A DNA stretch of 64,000 bases from Cordylochernes scorpioides (GCA_030710605.1 CP092882.1:16366062-16430061); one strand, 5' to 3'. Counted from the stretch's first letter, positions 19,831 through 31,470 are shown. Numbers and translations are program-made. The notes: generated by a model from the letters alone, not told the origin.

Positions 19831-21890
19831 TATATATAGTTTTAGAGAGAGAGTGAAAGTTATTTAAATTTACATTTTAGAGCAATAAATTATACAAGAA
19901 ATAAAGATTATTTACATACATATTATCAAAAGTCCAATATATATTTAGAATTACAGCCACTAAACCAGTGGCACAAATATAGAACATGACACACTTCTAA
20001 GTGCAAAGGTCGAATTGCTTCTACAATATGGTGCACTTACAGTAAAAAAAGTCGTTCCCTATTCACCATGATTATCAGGGCGTATTTGGGATAAGTACTA
20101 CCATCATATTGTAAGGTAATATATTAGACAAACTTATCGATAAGATAAAAATAATTTGTTTATATATCTAAGATCAAAATCTGAAAAATGCAAACACATT
20201 AATTTACCAAAAACAAAGATATGCAAAACAGAAAGATTCTAGATGTTTTAGAATTGTCAGCAAGGGCAACAGATTATTAAAAATAAATAATTCAGTGATA
20301 AATAAATTAAATGTTACAATATTATATTTATTCCAATATCATTATCGATTTAGCGCCATCTCTCAATATAAAAGAGGAGATCAATAGAAATGGCTATAGC
20401 CTATCTATATGAATAAATAATAAATATTTCGTTACAATAATTTTACTTCATAAATATAATAAAACACCTTCTGTCCTTTTAATACTATGCCACTAATTAT
20501 CCAATCCATTCCCATTTAATTTATCATTATAATGAAAGGACACTACAGAAGAATATTAGTCATAAAAATTGGTTTGGAAAATAATAAATATTTTTTATTT
20601 ATCAGTGTTATTTTCTAAAAGAGAAGAAAAAAATCCTTTTTTACACCAATTACACGTTGAACAAGCTATTATAATCATAATGGGTAATTAGCGACTGTTT
20701 TTTGCTGTAAATGCACTACATGTCTACACTTGTTGATGAGTGTTCGATTTTTTACACATACAAGTGTGTCAGAAAGCCCCTATTTGATTATTTGCACTCA
20801 TTGGTGGGGTTAAACTTTTGTAAGAGACGGGGGCCATTGAAGTTATTTTTCTTCAGTAAAAAATTCCCCCTATGCGGGTTTTGATCTCGGGTTGTGACTT
20901 CATTTTTAAAACTATGAGAAGAATATTAATAATAATATCATTTTATTATAATATTCTTTTATATATGATATTAACTCATAAAATAAAAAGTATAGAAGGG
21001 TACTTCAAAATCTTGATATTTTCAGATAAAAATTCGTTTCATATATGATAGAGAGAATTTGAGTTTGTGCAATTGGATTTGCTACTAGAATTGCATTAAG
21101 AAATTAGAATTATTCAAAATCAAATCTAGCTTGATTTTAGTCCGGCATACTCTATACTGATTTTTCCTTCTACAATATTTCCGAATCAACTACTTTATAT
21201 TAAAACACCAAAATTCCACCATTCTCTTACGCATAATGTACACGTTTTATCCTGATTTCTCTACCTCTATTACAAGGATCAAATATATTATTCGACCATA
21301 GAATTACCTCTTTGGGCCATTTGGTGTCTACGCAGCAAGAACTATAAAATTTACTGTTAGAAAGTCCAGAGTAAATAGAATTTGTAAAACTATTTTAAAA
21401 TCAGTAAAATTCCTCTGTAATGGAAAACACCAAATTATATCGACAAAGTGTATTTTAGAGAAAGGCATTCTATTACCAGACAACAGCTGAATGTTGAAAA
21501 TTTTAATTTTGACGATGAAAAATGTCTTTTGTAGAAAGTTTTGTCTTTCAACGGGCTGGTCATTCGTATAGGTCTTAATATTTTTTTTAATATTGCTGTT
21601 TTCAACAAATTTTTGTGCATGGACTCATATTTAAAGTGAGAATATTGTAGGATAGAAAGAGCCTTTTAGAAAGATGATCTATGAAAACGCGAAAGCTCAA
21701 TACCAGTTGGTTCTCTTCATCTCTTTGTGTTCTCAAATCAGCACATCCGCAGGAACAGGGCCTTCCGTCCAATCAGATAACTACATTATTTCCCTCATTA
21801 GCTTGAAGTTTACCTTTGAGACAAGTTCCATCTAATTCTCAGTCATTTTTGTAAATCGTTTTTGTATAGGAAAGAGATCTCTTTAGTATA
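19831..21890. other. Intron 1, AT-rich stretch
   Basis: No exon was recognised over 2 kb. Near 19985-20100 and 20690-20800 there are single diverged copies of the unit that is tandemly amplified at 59000-60470 ('agtgcaaaggtcgaattgctt', 'gtaattagcgactgttt'). The rest shows nothing. Confidence 0.45.
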
Positions 21891-21894
21891 ACCA

Positions 21895-22290
21895 AGTATG
21901 TTCATTTCCACGCCTCTTTAACGACCACGTCAGGTTACCGACTTCTTTAACGACTACAATATTTCAATGACCATGTCTCTTTCACGGCCACGCATCTTTT
22001 ACGACCACGTCTCATTGACAGTCATGTCCCTTTAACCTCACGCTTTTTTGAGGGCGATTTCTCTTTAATGGCTCTGCATCTTTAACGATCACGTCTCTTT
22101 AACGGCCATGTATTTTAATGACGTTTTTCAAAAGAATAGGCCTTTTTAACGCACACTCCTTTTCAATGACCACGCCTCAATAACGACCATGTCTCTTTAG
22201 CGCTATTCCTTTATAACAAAAATATCCCTTTAACGGCCCTGCATCCTAAACGACCACGTTTCTTCAACGTTTATGCCTTTTTAACAACTA
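21895..22290 (+). repeat. Degenerate minisatellite, about 18-bp unit
   Basis: About 20 imperfect units of the type 'tctctttaacggccacg' in tandem, with variants (gaccacg, gaccatg). It lies in intron 1 with no coding capacity. Confidence 0.65.
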
Positions 22291-22529
22291 TTTAATATTA
22301 AACACTACTTTATAAAGGTCTCAAGACCTCGAATTTGAAAATAAAATACTCAAATAAAATGTTTGAAAACTCAAATATGATAAGTCACCATATATTTGGT
22401 CTCCAAAATAACATTTTCTGTTTGAAATATGAGTTATTGATATGGATCTCGATCTATATAAATGCTAAAAGGTGTTTGTTCATGAGAATATATTTGATCA
22501 ACTATTTTATTAATATCCTCCCATATATA

Positions 22530-23230
22530 TGGATGAGGCTGTTCGCCTATCTTCTTCTATGAAGCAATTCTCTATAAACGCAATGTTAGTGTCTCGTGGT
22601 ATTGGATCCTCGATTCTCGATGTTCATCTTATTAAACTATTTTTAAACATTTTGAAAAATGTTGCCCTCTTCATTTATTTTCGTTTTATTTTGATTGGTA
22701 AAGCTGCTCCCTTGGTTTGAGGTTCCTTTGGTTTCCTTTTTCTTGTGTGTATTTGCAAGATTCTTTTTTTTTTTCTGAGGTTATGTTTGAATGTTTTTTT
22801 TTTTTCGTTGATGTTTAATGCTTCTCTTAAGACATCATTTATATTTATTTGAAATAAAAAAGTACTTGTCATTCAAGACATCTGATGGAGACCCTTCTAT
22901 TTTCTAAATGATGAGCAACAAGCTCAAGCATTAGTTCTGACAAACAATCGCAGCAAACAGTGGACCTTGATGTTAGGGGTTGCCGGCCTGGAAATATTAT
23001 TTGGATATAAATCCATCCCCAAAGGTACCATGATGCTATTCTGAAAAATAATGTTCATATCATTTTCATTTTCTCTCTATATTTATTTAATTAACAGATT
23101 TTTTAATGTGCCATCTCTTGATGTTTTTATCCATTTCCTAAAAGGCTTATTTTTAAATTGCTGTGTTAGGTTAGGGGCTTTGTCTAAAATTCTCCTGGAT
23201 ATTACCCAGGCGAAGTCGGAGGCATTCAGC
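22530..23230 (-). pseudogene. Degenerate retroelement-like coding fragment
   Basis: Minus-strand frames give short coding-like runs, such as DFAWVISRRILDKAPNLTQQ near 23150-23220 and a lysine-rich run (RKKKRILQIHTRKRKPKEP) near 22690-22780, separated by stops. The style fits ORF1 of a non-LTR retrotransposon, but no diagnostic motif is present. The assignment is weak. Confidence 0.3.
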
Positions 23231-23233
23231 TGA

Positions 23234-23739
23234 TATGTATAGGTCCTAAAATATTTGATTTATTTGGTTTCTAAATAGTTAATTCTATAGATAATCAGTT
23301 TAGATCTGTGTGGATTGAAAATAAGATATCCCAATAATAAAAAAAAACGCAAAAATGAGACAGTATTTCTCCAAGAATTAGTACAAAGTACGGTCACTCC
23401 AAAAATAGTGGTTAAATTCTAACAAATAACCTTTGTTCTAATTAACAGACTTTGAAGTAAATCTGTTGATTCATTAGGTCGAGTAGGTTTCTATAAGAGG
23501 TTGGACAAGAAGCAATGCATCCGAAACCTGTTCTATTGAATTCAGGTCATAAGATCTGGCTGATGAGTCCATTTTTTGAATATCTTCTCTCTTGAGGGAA
23601 TCTTTAGCATCCACTATTCTAGTGGAAATAATTATAATTTTAAAATATATCTTTTTTTGGATATTGAAGCTGATTGCTTGTGTCTTTCCTTCAAAATGAA
23701 GTCAGCCTAGAACTGAACGGTCTATTTCTCTGATAATAC
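23234..23739. other. Intron 1, nothing recognised
   Basis: AT-rich, no repeat ends or exons were seen. Confidence 0.4.
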
Positions 23740-24316
23740 ACCTGTAAGACCCTATGACAATTTGCCACAAGGATGTCACATTCATCAGTGGGCAACCTAC
23801 GACAATTAACTCAAAAGGATGTCACAGAAACCTGTGAATTTTTAGCACATGAATATCATGGATAGTTGTGCGCAGCCCATGACAATTTACTACTAGAATG
23901 TCACAGATACCTATAATAATTTACTATCAGAGTGTCACAGATACCTATGGTACCAGAATGTCGCAGATACCTTTCGAGAGTATGACAGCCCCAATAAAGT
24001 CACAGAACCCATGTTCTAACTACATCAATGTCGCAGATACCTGTCGAGAGTATGACAGCCCCAAAAAAGCCACAGAACCCATGTCCTAACTACATCAATG
24101 TCGCAGATACCTTTCGAGAGTATGACAGCCCCAATAAAGCCACAGAACCCATGTTCTAACTACATCAATGTCGCAGATACCTGTTTAGAGTATGACAGTT
24201 CCAAGAAAGTCACAGAACCCATGTCCTAACTACATCAATGTCGCAGATACCTGTCGAGAGTATGACAGTTCCTAGAAAGTCAAAGAACCTATGTCCTAAC
24301 TACATCGATGTCGCAG
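23740..24316 (+). repeat. 70-bp minisatellite that repeats the exon 2 splice acceptor
   Basis: Units are exactly 70 bp apart: the motif tgtcgcag starts at 23959, 24029, 24099, 24169, 24239 and 24309. The last one is the real 3' splice site of exon 2. Each unit also has a branch-point-like ctaac about 20 nt before the AG. Upstream of 23950 the units are shorter and more diverged (tgtcacagatacc). If a decoy AG were used in the gene's phase, the frame would meet a stop in the same unit. Confidence 0.9.
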
Positions 24317-24487
24317 AAATCTGTCCCAACGGCTGGCAGGCATACAGCTACAGATGTTTTCAACTGCGACACATCAACACCACGTGGACCGAGGCCTATC
24401 AACACTGTAAAAGAGACAATGCCACGCTGCCCATTCTGTTCCACACCGAGATGATCATGGTCGTACAGTCCATGCTTCCTTCTCTAG
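24317..24487 (+). CDS. Multi-CTLD gene, exon 2: CTLD-1, first part
   Basis: Joined to exon 1 it reads E-ICPNGWQAYSYRCFQL, TTWTEAYQHCKRDNATLPI, then MVVQSMLPSL and G/GTAATA (phase 1). It has the opening C-P-x-G-W...Y-x-C-F pair of a long-form CTLD and the W-x-x-A-x-x-x-C helix. An N-glycosylation sequon (NTT) is present. Its 3' splice site is the last unit of the 70-bp minisatellite. Confidence 0.9.
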
Positions 24488-24525
24488 GTAATAACTTTCT
24501 CTTTTCTTTCTATACCTTTATTTAA

Positions 24526-25846
24526 TATCTTTAATTTTTAAAACCATAGAGATATAACAATAAGAATGCCATAAATGTTTCAAATAAAGTGATTTTATAA
24601 TAAAATCATATTCAAATATCTCGTATTAATTTCTCTCGTTATATCTATACACTTGTTCCATCTTTTTTTGTTCACGACATCAAAACATCTCAGAAAATTC
24701 TCTACTTTCACCTTTTCAACATATTTTTCACATTATTTCTTATATCAGTTATTAAGTCGATTATATGTCTTTTGAAGCCTTTTTTTTTCAATATTTGGAA
24801 AATATCGTTTAGAGCAAATTCATGAGAATTGGGTGGCTGGGAGATTAAAACAAATCTGTGTTTATAAAAATAATTTACACGATAAAGACCTTATGCGGTT
24901 GTACATTGGCATGTTACACGAGTAAAGGCTCTGGTTTTAAAACTTCAATTTAAAAATCATGGTGAATACCTTTTCATTAAATTGTGAAACAGGACGTTGC
25001 TTATTGTCCAAGCCATCCTTATAACAATTTTAAAGACCTAAACCTATTGATTTATTTATGTTTTTAATTTTTTAGTACAAAACCTTTTCTTGATAAATAA
25101 GCATTCAGAGATGCCAGCTTTTATTAGTTCAAAACCTACCCTTAAGGTTTCTAAAATACTGAATATTTTATATTTTAACTAATAAACGAATTTTTCTCCA
25201 AAATATATATATTTTTAACTATTTCCACTTACTATTACTATATTCCCAATTATATATTACAAATTTGCTCTGGGTCGAAGATGAGAATACCTCTTAATAT
25301 ATTACTTTAATAAATCTTCAACTTTCTGATTTAATACGACAAAACAGAGAAATAATTTAACATAATACACACAATACTTCTATCTCATTACATAAAGAAG
25401 TATTCTTCTTCTTTCTTATCTCCACTCAATCATATTAGGGTGTCAAGATTGTAAAGCTTGAGACCTTTGATGGTGTCAGTTGACAACCATCATGATTGGG
25501 TGAAGTAAAATGCATCTGCCTTTGTCATTAAGAACACATAAAGAAGTGAAATTTATATATGAACATGTTTTTAATAGTTTAACAATAATGTATATTCCTT
25601 GCTTTCAGTTATTGTACAAGTCCATTAATTGTCCTCATTCTGGGAAAAACATCAAACTAAAATAATAAATACATTAATGATGATATAATATGAACAATCT
25701 ATTTCATCGTCTAATATATTGTAAAATAGAAAATCAGGAAAGACAAACTTCAGGATGACACATCAATTTATTTAAGGCACAGACACAAATCAAAATTTAT
25801 AAAATACAAGTTAAGTAATGAGGAAAGTTTTTAGTGTAACAAAATA
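24526..25846. other. Intron 2, AT-rich
   Basis: No exon was seen. A short block near 25485-25545 (gggtgaagtaaaatgcatctgcc) recurs at 58335-58380 and marks another dispersed repeat. Confidence 0.4.
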
Positions 25847-26122
25847 CACCTATCCCCCGATTTACACGGTAAATACGTTCCTGAGAAAAACGTGTAAATC
25901 GGGGGATAGGTGTACACAGAAATAAAAATAAAATGCATTGACAGGTTAGAATATGTAGTCAGCACATAAGCTCGGGATTCCTCTTGAGATGTGTACACAG
26001 CGCATGTGTTCAATCACAGTAGCATTTAGTATAGTGCGATAAAAACAAAAAATATATATTTGGAAAACCGTTTAAAAGCGAAAACGTGTAAAACAAGTAC
26101 CGTGTAAATCGGGGGATAGGTG
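25847..26122. mobile_element. MITE family T, 276 bp, copy 1
   Basis: Inverted ends CACCTATCCCCCGATTTACA and the complement at the right, with TA outside. The left end also has a second inverted copy about 55 bp in (aaatcgggggataggtg). The copy at 54640-54915 has exactly the same length and the same internal sequence. It has no coding capacity and is of pogo/Tc1-mariner type by the TA duplication. Confidence 0.85.
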
Positions 26123-26298
26123 TATAAATAATATAATTATAAAAAGGTAATAATCTGTATATAAGATATAATAAATATTTTGTTACAATATAATAAAAAT
26201 TTGATTTTTATGACACCTCTCCTAATTCTTTTCTCTTAGCTCTATGGCCAGAAGCATTATAGAGAAGATTATTCTTAAATTTATGTGAATATTAAATT

Positions 26299-26500
26299 TC
26301 AATCATGATTATAACCTTTGCTATTCCTTATCGAATCCCACATTGGACACTCTTTTCTAAAAAGAAATACTTCAATAATCCCCATTCTTGAAGAATTACA
26401 ACCGCACAAGTAAGTACAAGTAACCAAACAGTGTTTTAGCACACTTGCATATTCAAAAGTCGAATTGCTTTTTATATGTGTAGTTTTTATATGTAACACT
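26299..26500 (+). repeat. SINE-like fragment
   Basis: It shares with 58870-60470 the order: 'atcgaatccca', 'tcaataatccccattcttgaag', then 'cacttgcatattcaaaagtcg'. This is a single-unit version of the SINE whose body is amplified at 59000-60470. It lies just before exon 3. Confidence 0.5.
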
Positions 26501-26569
26501 TACATTAAAAATAATTTCTAACTAACCATCATGATTATCATGTTATGTTTTTTTTTTTTTGGTTTTCAG

Positions 26570-26736
26570 AAGATCAATACACCTGGATCGGCCTGTTCCA
26601 GTCATCAAAAGACAAGAAACCGAAATGGCATGGCAGTGGTTCAGATGATGTTGTTTTCAGCAGACCAGAACTCAACATTTTCTTCAATTTCTACCCCACC
26701 TCGGGGATAGATTCCTGCTACAGCATGGGACCGAGA
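26570..26736 (+). CDS. Multi-CTLD gene, exon 3: CTLD-1, middle part
   Basis: After a T-rich tract and ttttcag it reads E-DQYTWIGLFQSSKDKKPKW, then SDDVVFSRPELN, TSGIDSCYSMGPR and the donor GTAAAT (phase 0). WIGL is the CTLD core strand. The region that binds calcium in mannose-type lectins (EPN) is not seen, so direct sugar binding by this domain is unlikely. Confidence 0.9.
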
Positions 26737-26799
26737 GTAAATATATCCTCCATCTTGCTACAGCTTTCACAGACATATTCTCCCAAAGAGTTATATTTA

Positions 26800-27470
26800 A
26801 TCAGACCAGGTAAAGTCCCGATAAGGTCGAATTCTTTACAGACCAAATTCCCGTCAGGGACAAATCCCGACAGCTTAAAAATCCGTCAGGTACAAATCCC
26901 GACAGCGTAAAATCCCGTCAGGTACAAATCCTGACAGCGTAAAATCCCGTCAGGTACAAATCCCGACAGCGTAAAATCTCGTCAGGTACAAATCCCGACA
27001 GCGTAAAATCCCGTCAGGTACAAATCCCGACAGCGTAAAATCCCGTCAGGTACAAATCCCGACAGCTTAAAATCACGTCTGCGACAAATCCCGACAGTGT
27101 AAAATACCGTCAGGTACAAATCCCGACAGCTTAAAATCACGTCAGCGACAAATCCCGACAGAGTAAAATCCCGTCAGGTACAAATCCCGACAGCGTAAAA
27201 TTCCGTCAGGTACAAATCCCGACAGCTTAAAATCACGTCAGGGACAAAATTCCAACAGAACCAAATCCCGTAATGGAAAAAATTCCGACAGCTTAAAATC
27301 CCGTCAGGGACAAATCCCGACAGACCCAAATCCCGTTAGGGAAAAATCTCGACAGACCCAAATCCCGTAATGGAAAAAATCCCGACAGCCTAAAATCCCG
27401 TTAGGAACGAAATCCCAACAGCCTATAATCTCGACAGGGTCAAAATCGCGAGAGACAAAATCTCCCCATA
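26800..27470 (+). repeat. Minisatellite, 32-34-bp unit
   Basis: About 20 units of 'aaatcccgtcaggtacaaatcccgacagc' type begin about 65 bp after exon 3. The first half is regular; after 27240 the units degenerate. It is intronic. Confidence 0.9.
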
Positions 27471-27888
27471 AAATAATTCATTGCAAACTCTGATGACTTA
27501 AAACTACAAACGAAATGTCCCAATATCTATCTGAATGTATTCATATGGATGAGGAAAGGAAAAAATTGAAGGTCATTAATCAGTTATATGTTGAACCAGT
27601 TCAACTGATTCAAATCGCATCAGGAAAGAAAACCATGGATTTAGAACTATGTAACTCTCATAAAGCCGTCTTGAGAAAAATACCCTCACAAAAGAAAAGT
27701 CACAACATGTTTATATAAAACAACTCTCTTCTCATACCCTTAATTATGTACATATTATGGTTTCATTTTGTACGATGAATTATTACAAGGCGGAATGCCT
27801 TAATAAAACTTTTGTTGTAGATTACTGCAATACACTTTACATATTTACAATATACAATCTGTTTACATAAAATATCATGTTTTTTCAG
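27471..27888. other. Intron 3, nothing recognised
   Basis: A 67-codon open frame from 27515 has no recognisable domain and no splice support. I do not call it a gene. Confidence 0.4.
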
Positions 27889-27975
27889 GTAATACAACAA
27901 TCAAAATGCAATTTTAGGAAACATAAATTCATCTGTCAGAAGAATATACCCTTCAATCCTTCAATTCAATGTGAG
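27889..27975 (+). CDS. Multi-CTLD gene, exon 4: CTLD-1, end
   Basis: 29 codons in phase 0 between tttttcag and GTAATA: VIQQSKCNFRKHKFICQKNI, PFNPSIQCE. The C-N-F...FICQK end completes the first CTLD, giving the expected three disulphide pairs. It is too short to stand out as an open frame and was recognised by the C-terminal CTLD signature and the matching phases. Confidence 0.85.
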
Positions 27976-28042
27976 GTAATACTAAAATCATTATGACTAT
28001 CAACTTATACTAAATGGATACTAATATTTTGTATTTTTACAG

Positions 28043-28131
28043 CATCCCAGTGATATATATTACAATGGAAGATGTTTTTCACATTCAAACTCAAATTGCT
28101 CAACTACCAAGCTCTTTGTAGCAAAAAACGA
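28043..28131 (+). CDS. Multi-CTLD gene, exon 5: start of CTLD-2
   Basis: After gtatttttacag: HPSDIYYNGRCFSHSNSNCS, TTKLFVAKN, and two bases of the next codon, then GTAAGT (phase 2). Y-Y-N-G-R-C-F matches the 'Y..CF' opening of a CTLD. It joins exon 6 at 37023 in phase across a 9-kb intron full of transposons. Confidence 0.8.
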
Positions 28132-28384
28132 GTAAGTATTACTTTTTATAGTTTAAATATCATCAACATAGCGCCATATATCTCTGAAAATTATAAATAT
28201 TCAACGCTACTTTTAATTTTAAATATTGTTGCACCAAGTTGCAGCTTTGCAGGGTCGTCGACCTTGGTTTCTTCCTTCTTGGTGTTATACACGTTTCCCG
28301 AGCGGGTTTCCATATTCAAAGCAAATAAATAAAAGTAAAAGTGAATAAATAAAAGTAAATAAAAATAAATTATAAAATAAAATG

Positions 28385-29130
28385 ATTTAAAAGCGCGAAT
28401 GTTTCCCCTATACATAATACCAACTTCTACTGTCCTTACTGCGATGAAAAAATATATTGGGAGGGCTTGGCTCATCAGTGGTGAACCCTCCCAGCGGTTT
28501 CGCCAATTTAATCCACCAGACCGCTTCTCAGAAGCTCTAATACTGTATTGGATCATTCTGCTTTTATATGCTACACTGAAGGATGGAATCTTAGAAATGG
28601 TTTTCAAGTAAACTATGGACATAAGCTTATAGGACAGTAGAATTACATTCAAATATTTGCTTCGAGCAATGCTCTTCAACAAACTATAAAGACAAGGCCA
28701 GATAGGAATAAATTAACACAAAGCAATAACGCGCCATCTATACATATAAAATAATATGATTTAAAAGCGCGAATGTTTCCCCTATACATTATTCCTATCT
28801 GGCCTTGTCTTTATAGTTTGTTGAAGAGCATTGCTCGAAGCAAATATTTGAATGTAATTCTACTGTCCTACAAGCTTATGTCCATAGTTTACTTGAAAAC
28901 CATTTCTAAGATTCCATCCTTCAGTGTAGCATATAAAAGCAGAATGATCCAATACAGTATTAGAGCTTCTGAGAAGCGGTCTGGTGGATTAAATTGGCGA
29001 AACCGCTGGGAGGGTTCACCACTGATGAGCCAAGCCCTCCCAATATATTTTTTCATCGCAGTAAGGACAGTAGAAGTTGGTATTATGTATAGGGGAAACA
29101 TTCGCGCTTTTAAATCATTTTATTTTATAT
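28385..29130. repeat. Near-perfect palindrome of repeat family C
   Basis: The left arm (about 28385-28705) and right arm (about 28785-29125) are nearly exact reverse complements over about 330 bp. Each carries the 'gcgcgaatgtttcccctatac' end, the GGGAGGG/CCCTCCC hairpin with CTCATCAG, and a body to 'caaactataaagacaaggcc'. Because it is symmetrical, both strands show the same meaningless open frames. The centre is about 80 bp and includes 'gcgccatct'. Confidence 0.85.
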
Positions 29131-29219
29131 GTATAGATGGCGCGTTATTGCTTTGTGTTAAAAATAAATTATCTTTCAAAGTTATTGTGTTTATTTATTC
29201 GTCGTCTTCCTCGTAGGTC

Positions 29220-29490
29220 GTGATCTACAGTCTTCCTCTAGGTCCTCTCTCGCTCCAATAACCAATCAAGATATATGTACAATAAATATTACAAAAGGAA
29301 TGATGGTAATCTAAATATTGTGTTTTAAATAAAAATTGGATATCATAGAATATTTTGAATAAATGGAAGGCGCTTTAAAAATTGATGTAACAATATATAT
29401 AATTGAAAGCAATTTTTAAACAGCCTTTATACTGTAATGTATTAAGATTAAGTACATCTATTTAAAGTATGGATGTTAAAAGCAATTATA
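29220..29490. other. Spacer, nothing recognised
   Basis: Intron 5 DNA between the palindrome and a Tc1 copy. Confidence 0.4.
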
Positions 29491-30909
29491 CACTGCGTGA
29501 CATTGAAAATGGAACACCAAGAAATAGTGGCCAGAAAGTGATGAAACTCGGCAGACAGAGAGAGACAGGGACGAACAATAAGTGATCTTTATTTCAAAAT
29601 GATAGTCATAATACAGAGCGAGAACGGCGTCGGCTTAGTAGCAAGTAGGATCACCGCGGACGGCCATGCACGCAGCAACACGTCTAGGTAGAGAGTCAAT
29701 CAGAGTACGGATGGCGTCCTGAGGGATGGCTCTCCATTCCCTCTCAACCATTTGCCACAGTTCGTCTTCTGAACGCGGCTGTGGCAAGGCATGCAAACGG
29801 CGTCCAATGATGTCCCAGACGTGCTCGATTGGTCAGAGATCAGGAGAGTACGGTGGCCAGGGAAGCATCTGTACATCTTGCAGAGCTTGTTGGCTAATGC
29901 GAGCAGTGTGCGGTCGGGCGTTATCCTGCTGATAAAGGGCATTGGGTACCCCCTGAAGGTAGGGGAGTGTCACCGGTCGCAGCACATCATCAACGTATCG
30001 TTGGGCCGTCATAGTGCCCTGAATACGAAGTAAAGGTGACCTGGAATCATACGCGGTTGCGCCCCAAACCATGATTCCACGTTGTCGCACGGTGGGGCGT
30101 TCCACAATTGCTGCCGGATTGGACCTTTCTCCACGTCGACGCCACACGCGTACACGGCGACTATCACTGGACAAGCAGAAACGCGACTCATCTGAGAACA
30201 CGACCCTGTGCCATTCCGTCATCCACGTCGATCTAGCCCGGCGCCATTCCAAACGTTGGCGCCTATTCGGTGGGGTCAATGGCAGTCTTCTTAGCGGACG
30301 GCATGAGTGCAAGCCATTAGCAACCAATCGACGGGAAATGGTTCTGGTCGAGATGGAATGATCTAGGGTGTCTTGCACATGTTGCAGGATGGCGGTACAA
30401 GTGGCTTGTGGGGCCGCCACTGCTTGTCGAAGGATACGCCGATCCACACGTGCTGACGTCACTCTGGTTGCACCGGCATTCCTATAAATTGCCACATTTC
30501 CTTGTTCCAACCATCTTCTCCACAGTCGGTGCACCGTGGACGCACCAAGGTGTGTATCAGCTGCGATTTGACTTATGGACCAACCTGCCCTTTTCAGTCC
30601 GATCACCATGCCCCTCGTAAAAGCGTCTGTCTGCTTGAACTGCCTCCGTTTACGATGACCTGGCATTCTCTGTTATTACACGTGTCTTTTGACACAAGAA
30701 CAAAATTTCTACAATGATTTTCCTTGAAGAAATAACGACACGAATACTGTCCTTTCTGCAAGTTCCTTCCCTTATATCTTACTCCATGTGCGCACGAGAG
30801 CTGCGCATTTTACATCATTTGCATAACTCGGTTAGGCGCGTCTACCCTGAAATTTGCATAATTTTCTGGCCACTATTTCTTGGTGTTCCATTTTCAATGT
30901 CACGCAGTG
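29491..30909 (-). mobile_element. Tc1-like element, full length, copy 2
   Basis: Same ends (CACTGCGTGACATTGAAAAT and complement) and the same TA flanks as the element at 14059-15478, 1419 bp, in opposite orientation. Differences are few single bases, so the two copies inserted recently or come from one recent burst. Confidence 0.95.
29635..30666 (-). pseudogene. Tc1-like transposase with one nonsense codon before the catalytic E
   Basis: From the ATG at 30666 the frame is open for 277 codons through SDESRF and QQDNARPHTA to SPDL, where copy 1 has TCA (S) and this copy has TGA (30666-29833). The same frame then continues through PIEHVWD to the normal end at 29635, with CAG where copy 1 has its stop. 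The lost part contains the third catalytic acid, so this product should be inactive. Confidence 0.92.
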
Positions 30910-31320
30910 TATTTTTAGTTTGTATAGTTAGAGTCTGTTTTTACTTTAAATATACCGCATCTCTCTCTCTGGCAATCGCCCATGTCGGGGACTTCGATCT
31001 AGGCAAGAGGCTGTCCGACTTCAGAACAGAATGTGAGATTGAACGATATGACACCCATAGGATTCGTCTGACACAGATAATTTGTAATTATCTTGTTCAT
31101 TTACATTTTTTTCTAACACTATTAATAGAAGTACTTCGATTAAATATAAAAATATGCTTTACCAAATTAAGAAACAAATTTTTATTATATATCTTTCTAA
31201 TGTTATATATATACTTTTTAATATATTCATAACAACAATTACAGTGCTGCCAAATTCAACAATCAAAATTAAATTAATTAAACAGAGTATATTATAATAT
31301 TATTATAAGGTATATTACAA
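30910..31320. other. AT-rich spacer in intron 5
   Basis: A short GC-richer piece (about 30975-31060, 'cgcccatgtcggggacttcgatc') could not be assigned. The rest is AT-rich. Confidence 0.35.
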
Positions 31321-31321
31321 T

Positions 31322-31334
31322 ATTCAATCTCAAT

Positions 31335-31367
<33 letters not shown>
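31322..31367 (+). repeat. (CT)n microsatellite
   Basis: About 20 CT dinucleotides directly before the U6-like sequence. Confidence 0.9.
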
Positions 31368-31371
<4 letters not shown>

Positions 31372-31372
31372 C

Positions 31373-31470
31373 GCTTGTTCGGAGGTACACATACTAATAT
31401 AAGAACGATTCAGAGAAGATTAGTATGGCTCCTGCGCAAGGATGACACGCAAAATCGTGAAACGTTCTTT
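31373..31470 (+). ncRNA. U6 snRNA-like sequence, probably a pseudogene
   Basis: Aligns over its whole length with U6 snRNA: 5' part with GCTTG-TTCGG, then GAACGATTCAGAGAAGATTA, the nearly invariant CTCCTGCGCAAGGATGACAC (human CCCC...), and GTGAAACGTTC. Differences are GGCTCC for GGCCCC, AAAATCG for AAATTCG, and loss in the 5' loop. The ACAGAGA splice-site box reads TCAGAGA. There is no clear upstream PSE or TATA at the spacing of a U6 promoter, only (CT)n. It is therefore more likely a retrocopy. Confidence 0.8.

Noticed and set aside
23966-24246. Upstream AGs as alternative starts of exon 2
   Set aside because: Each gives a stop codon within the same 70-bp unit in the phase required by exon 1. 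Only 24317 leads into the CTLD.
28191-29216. Similar open frames on both strands (up to 163 and 147 codons)
   Set aside because: The region is a palindrome, so both strands give the same translation. It contains the non-coding repeat family C and no domain.
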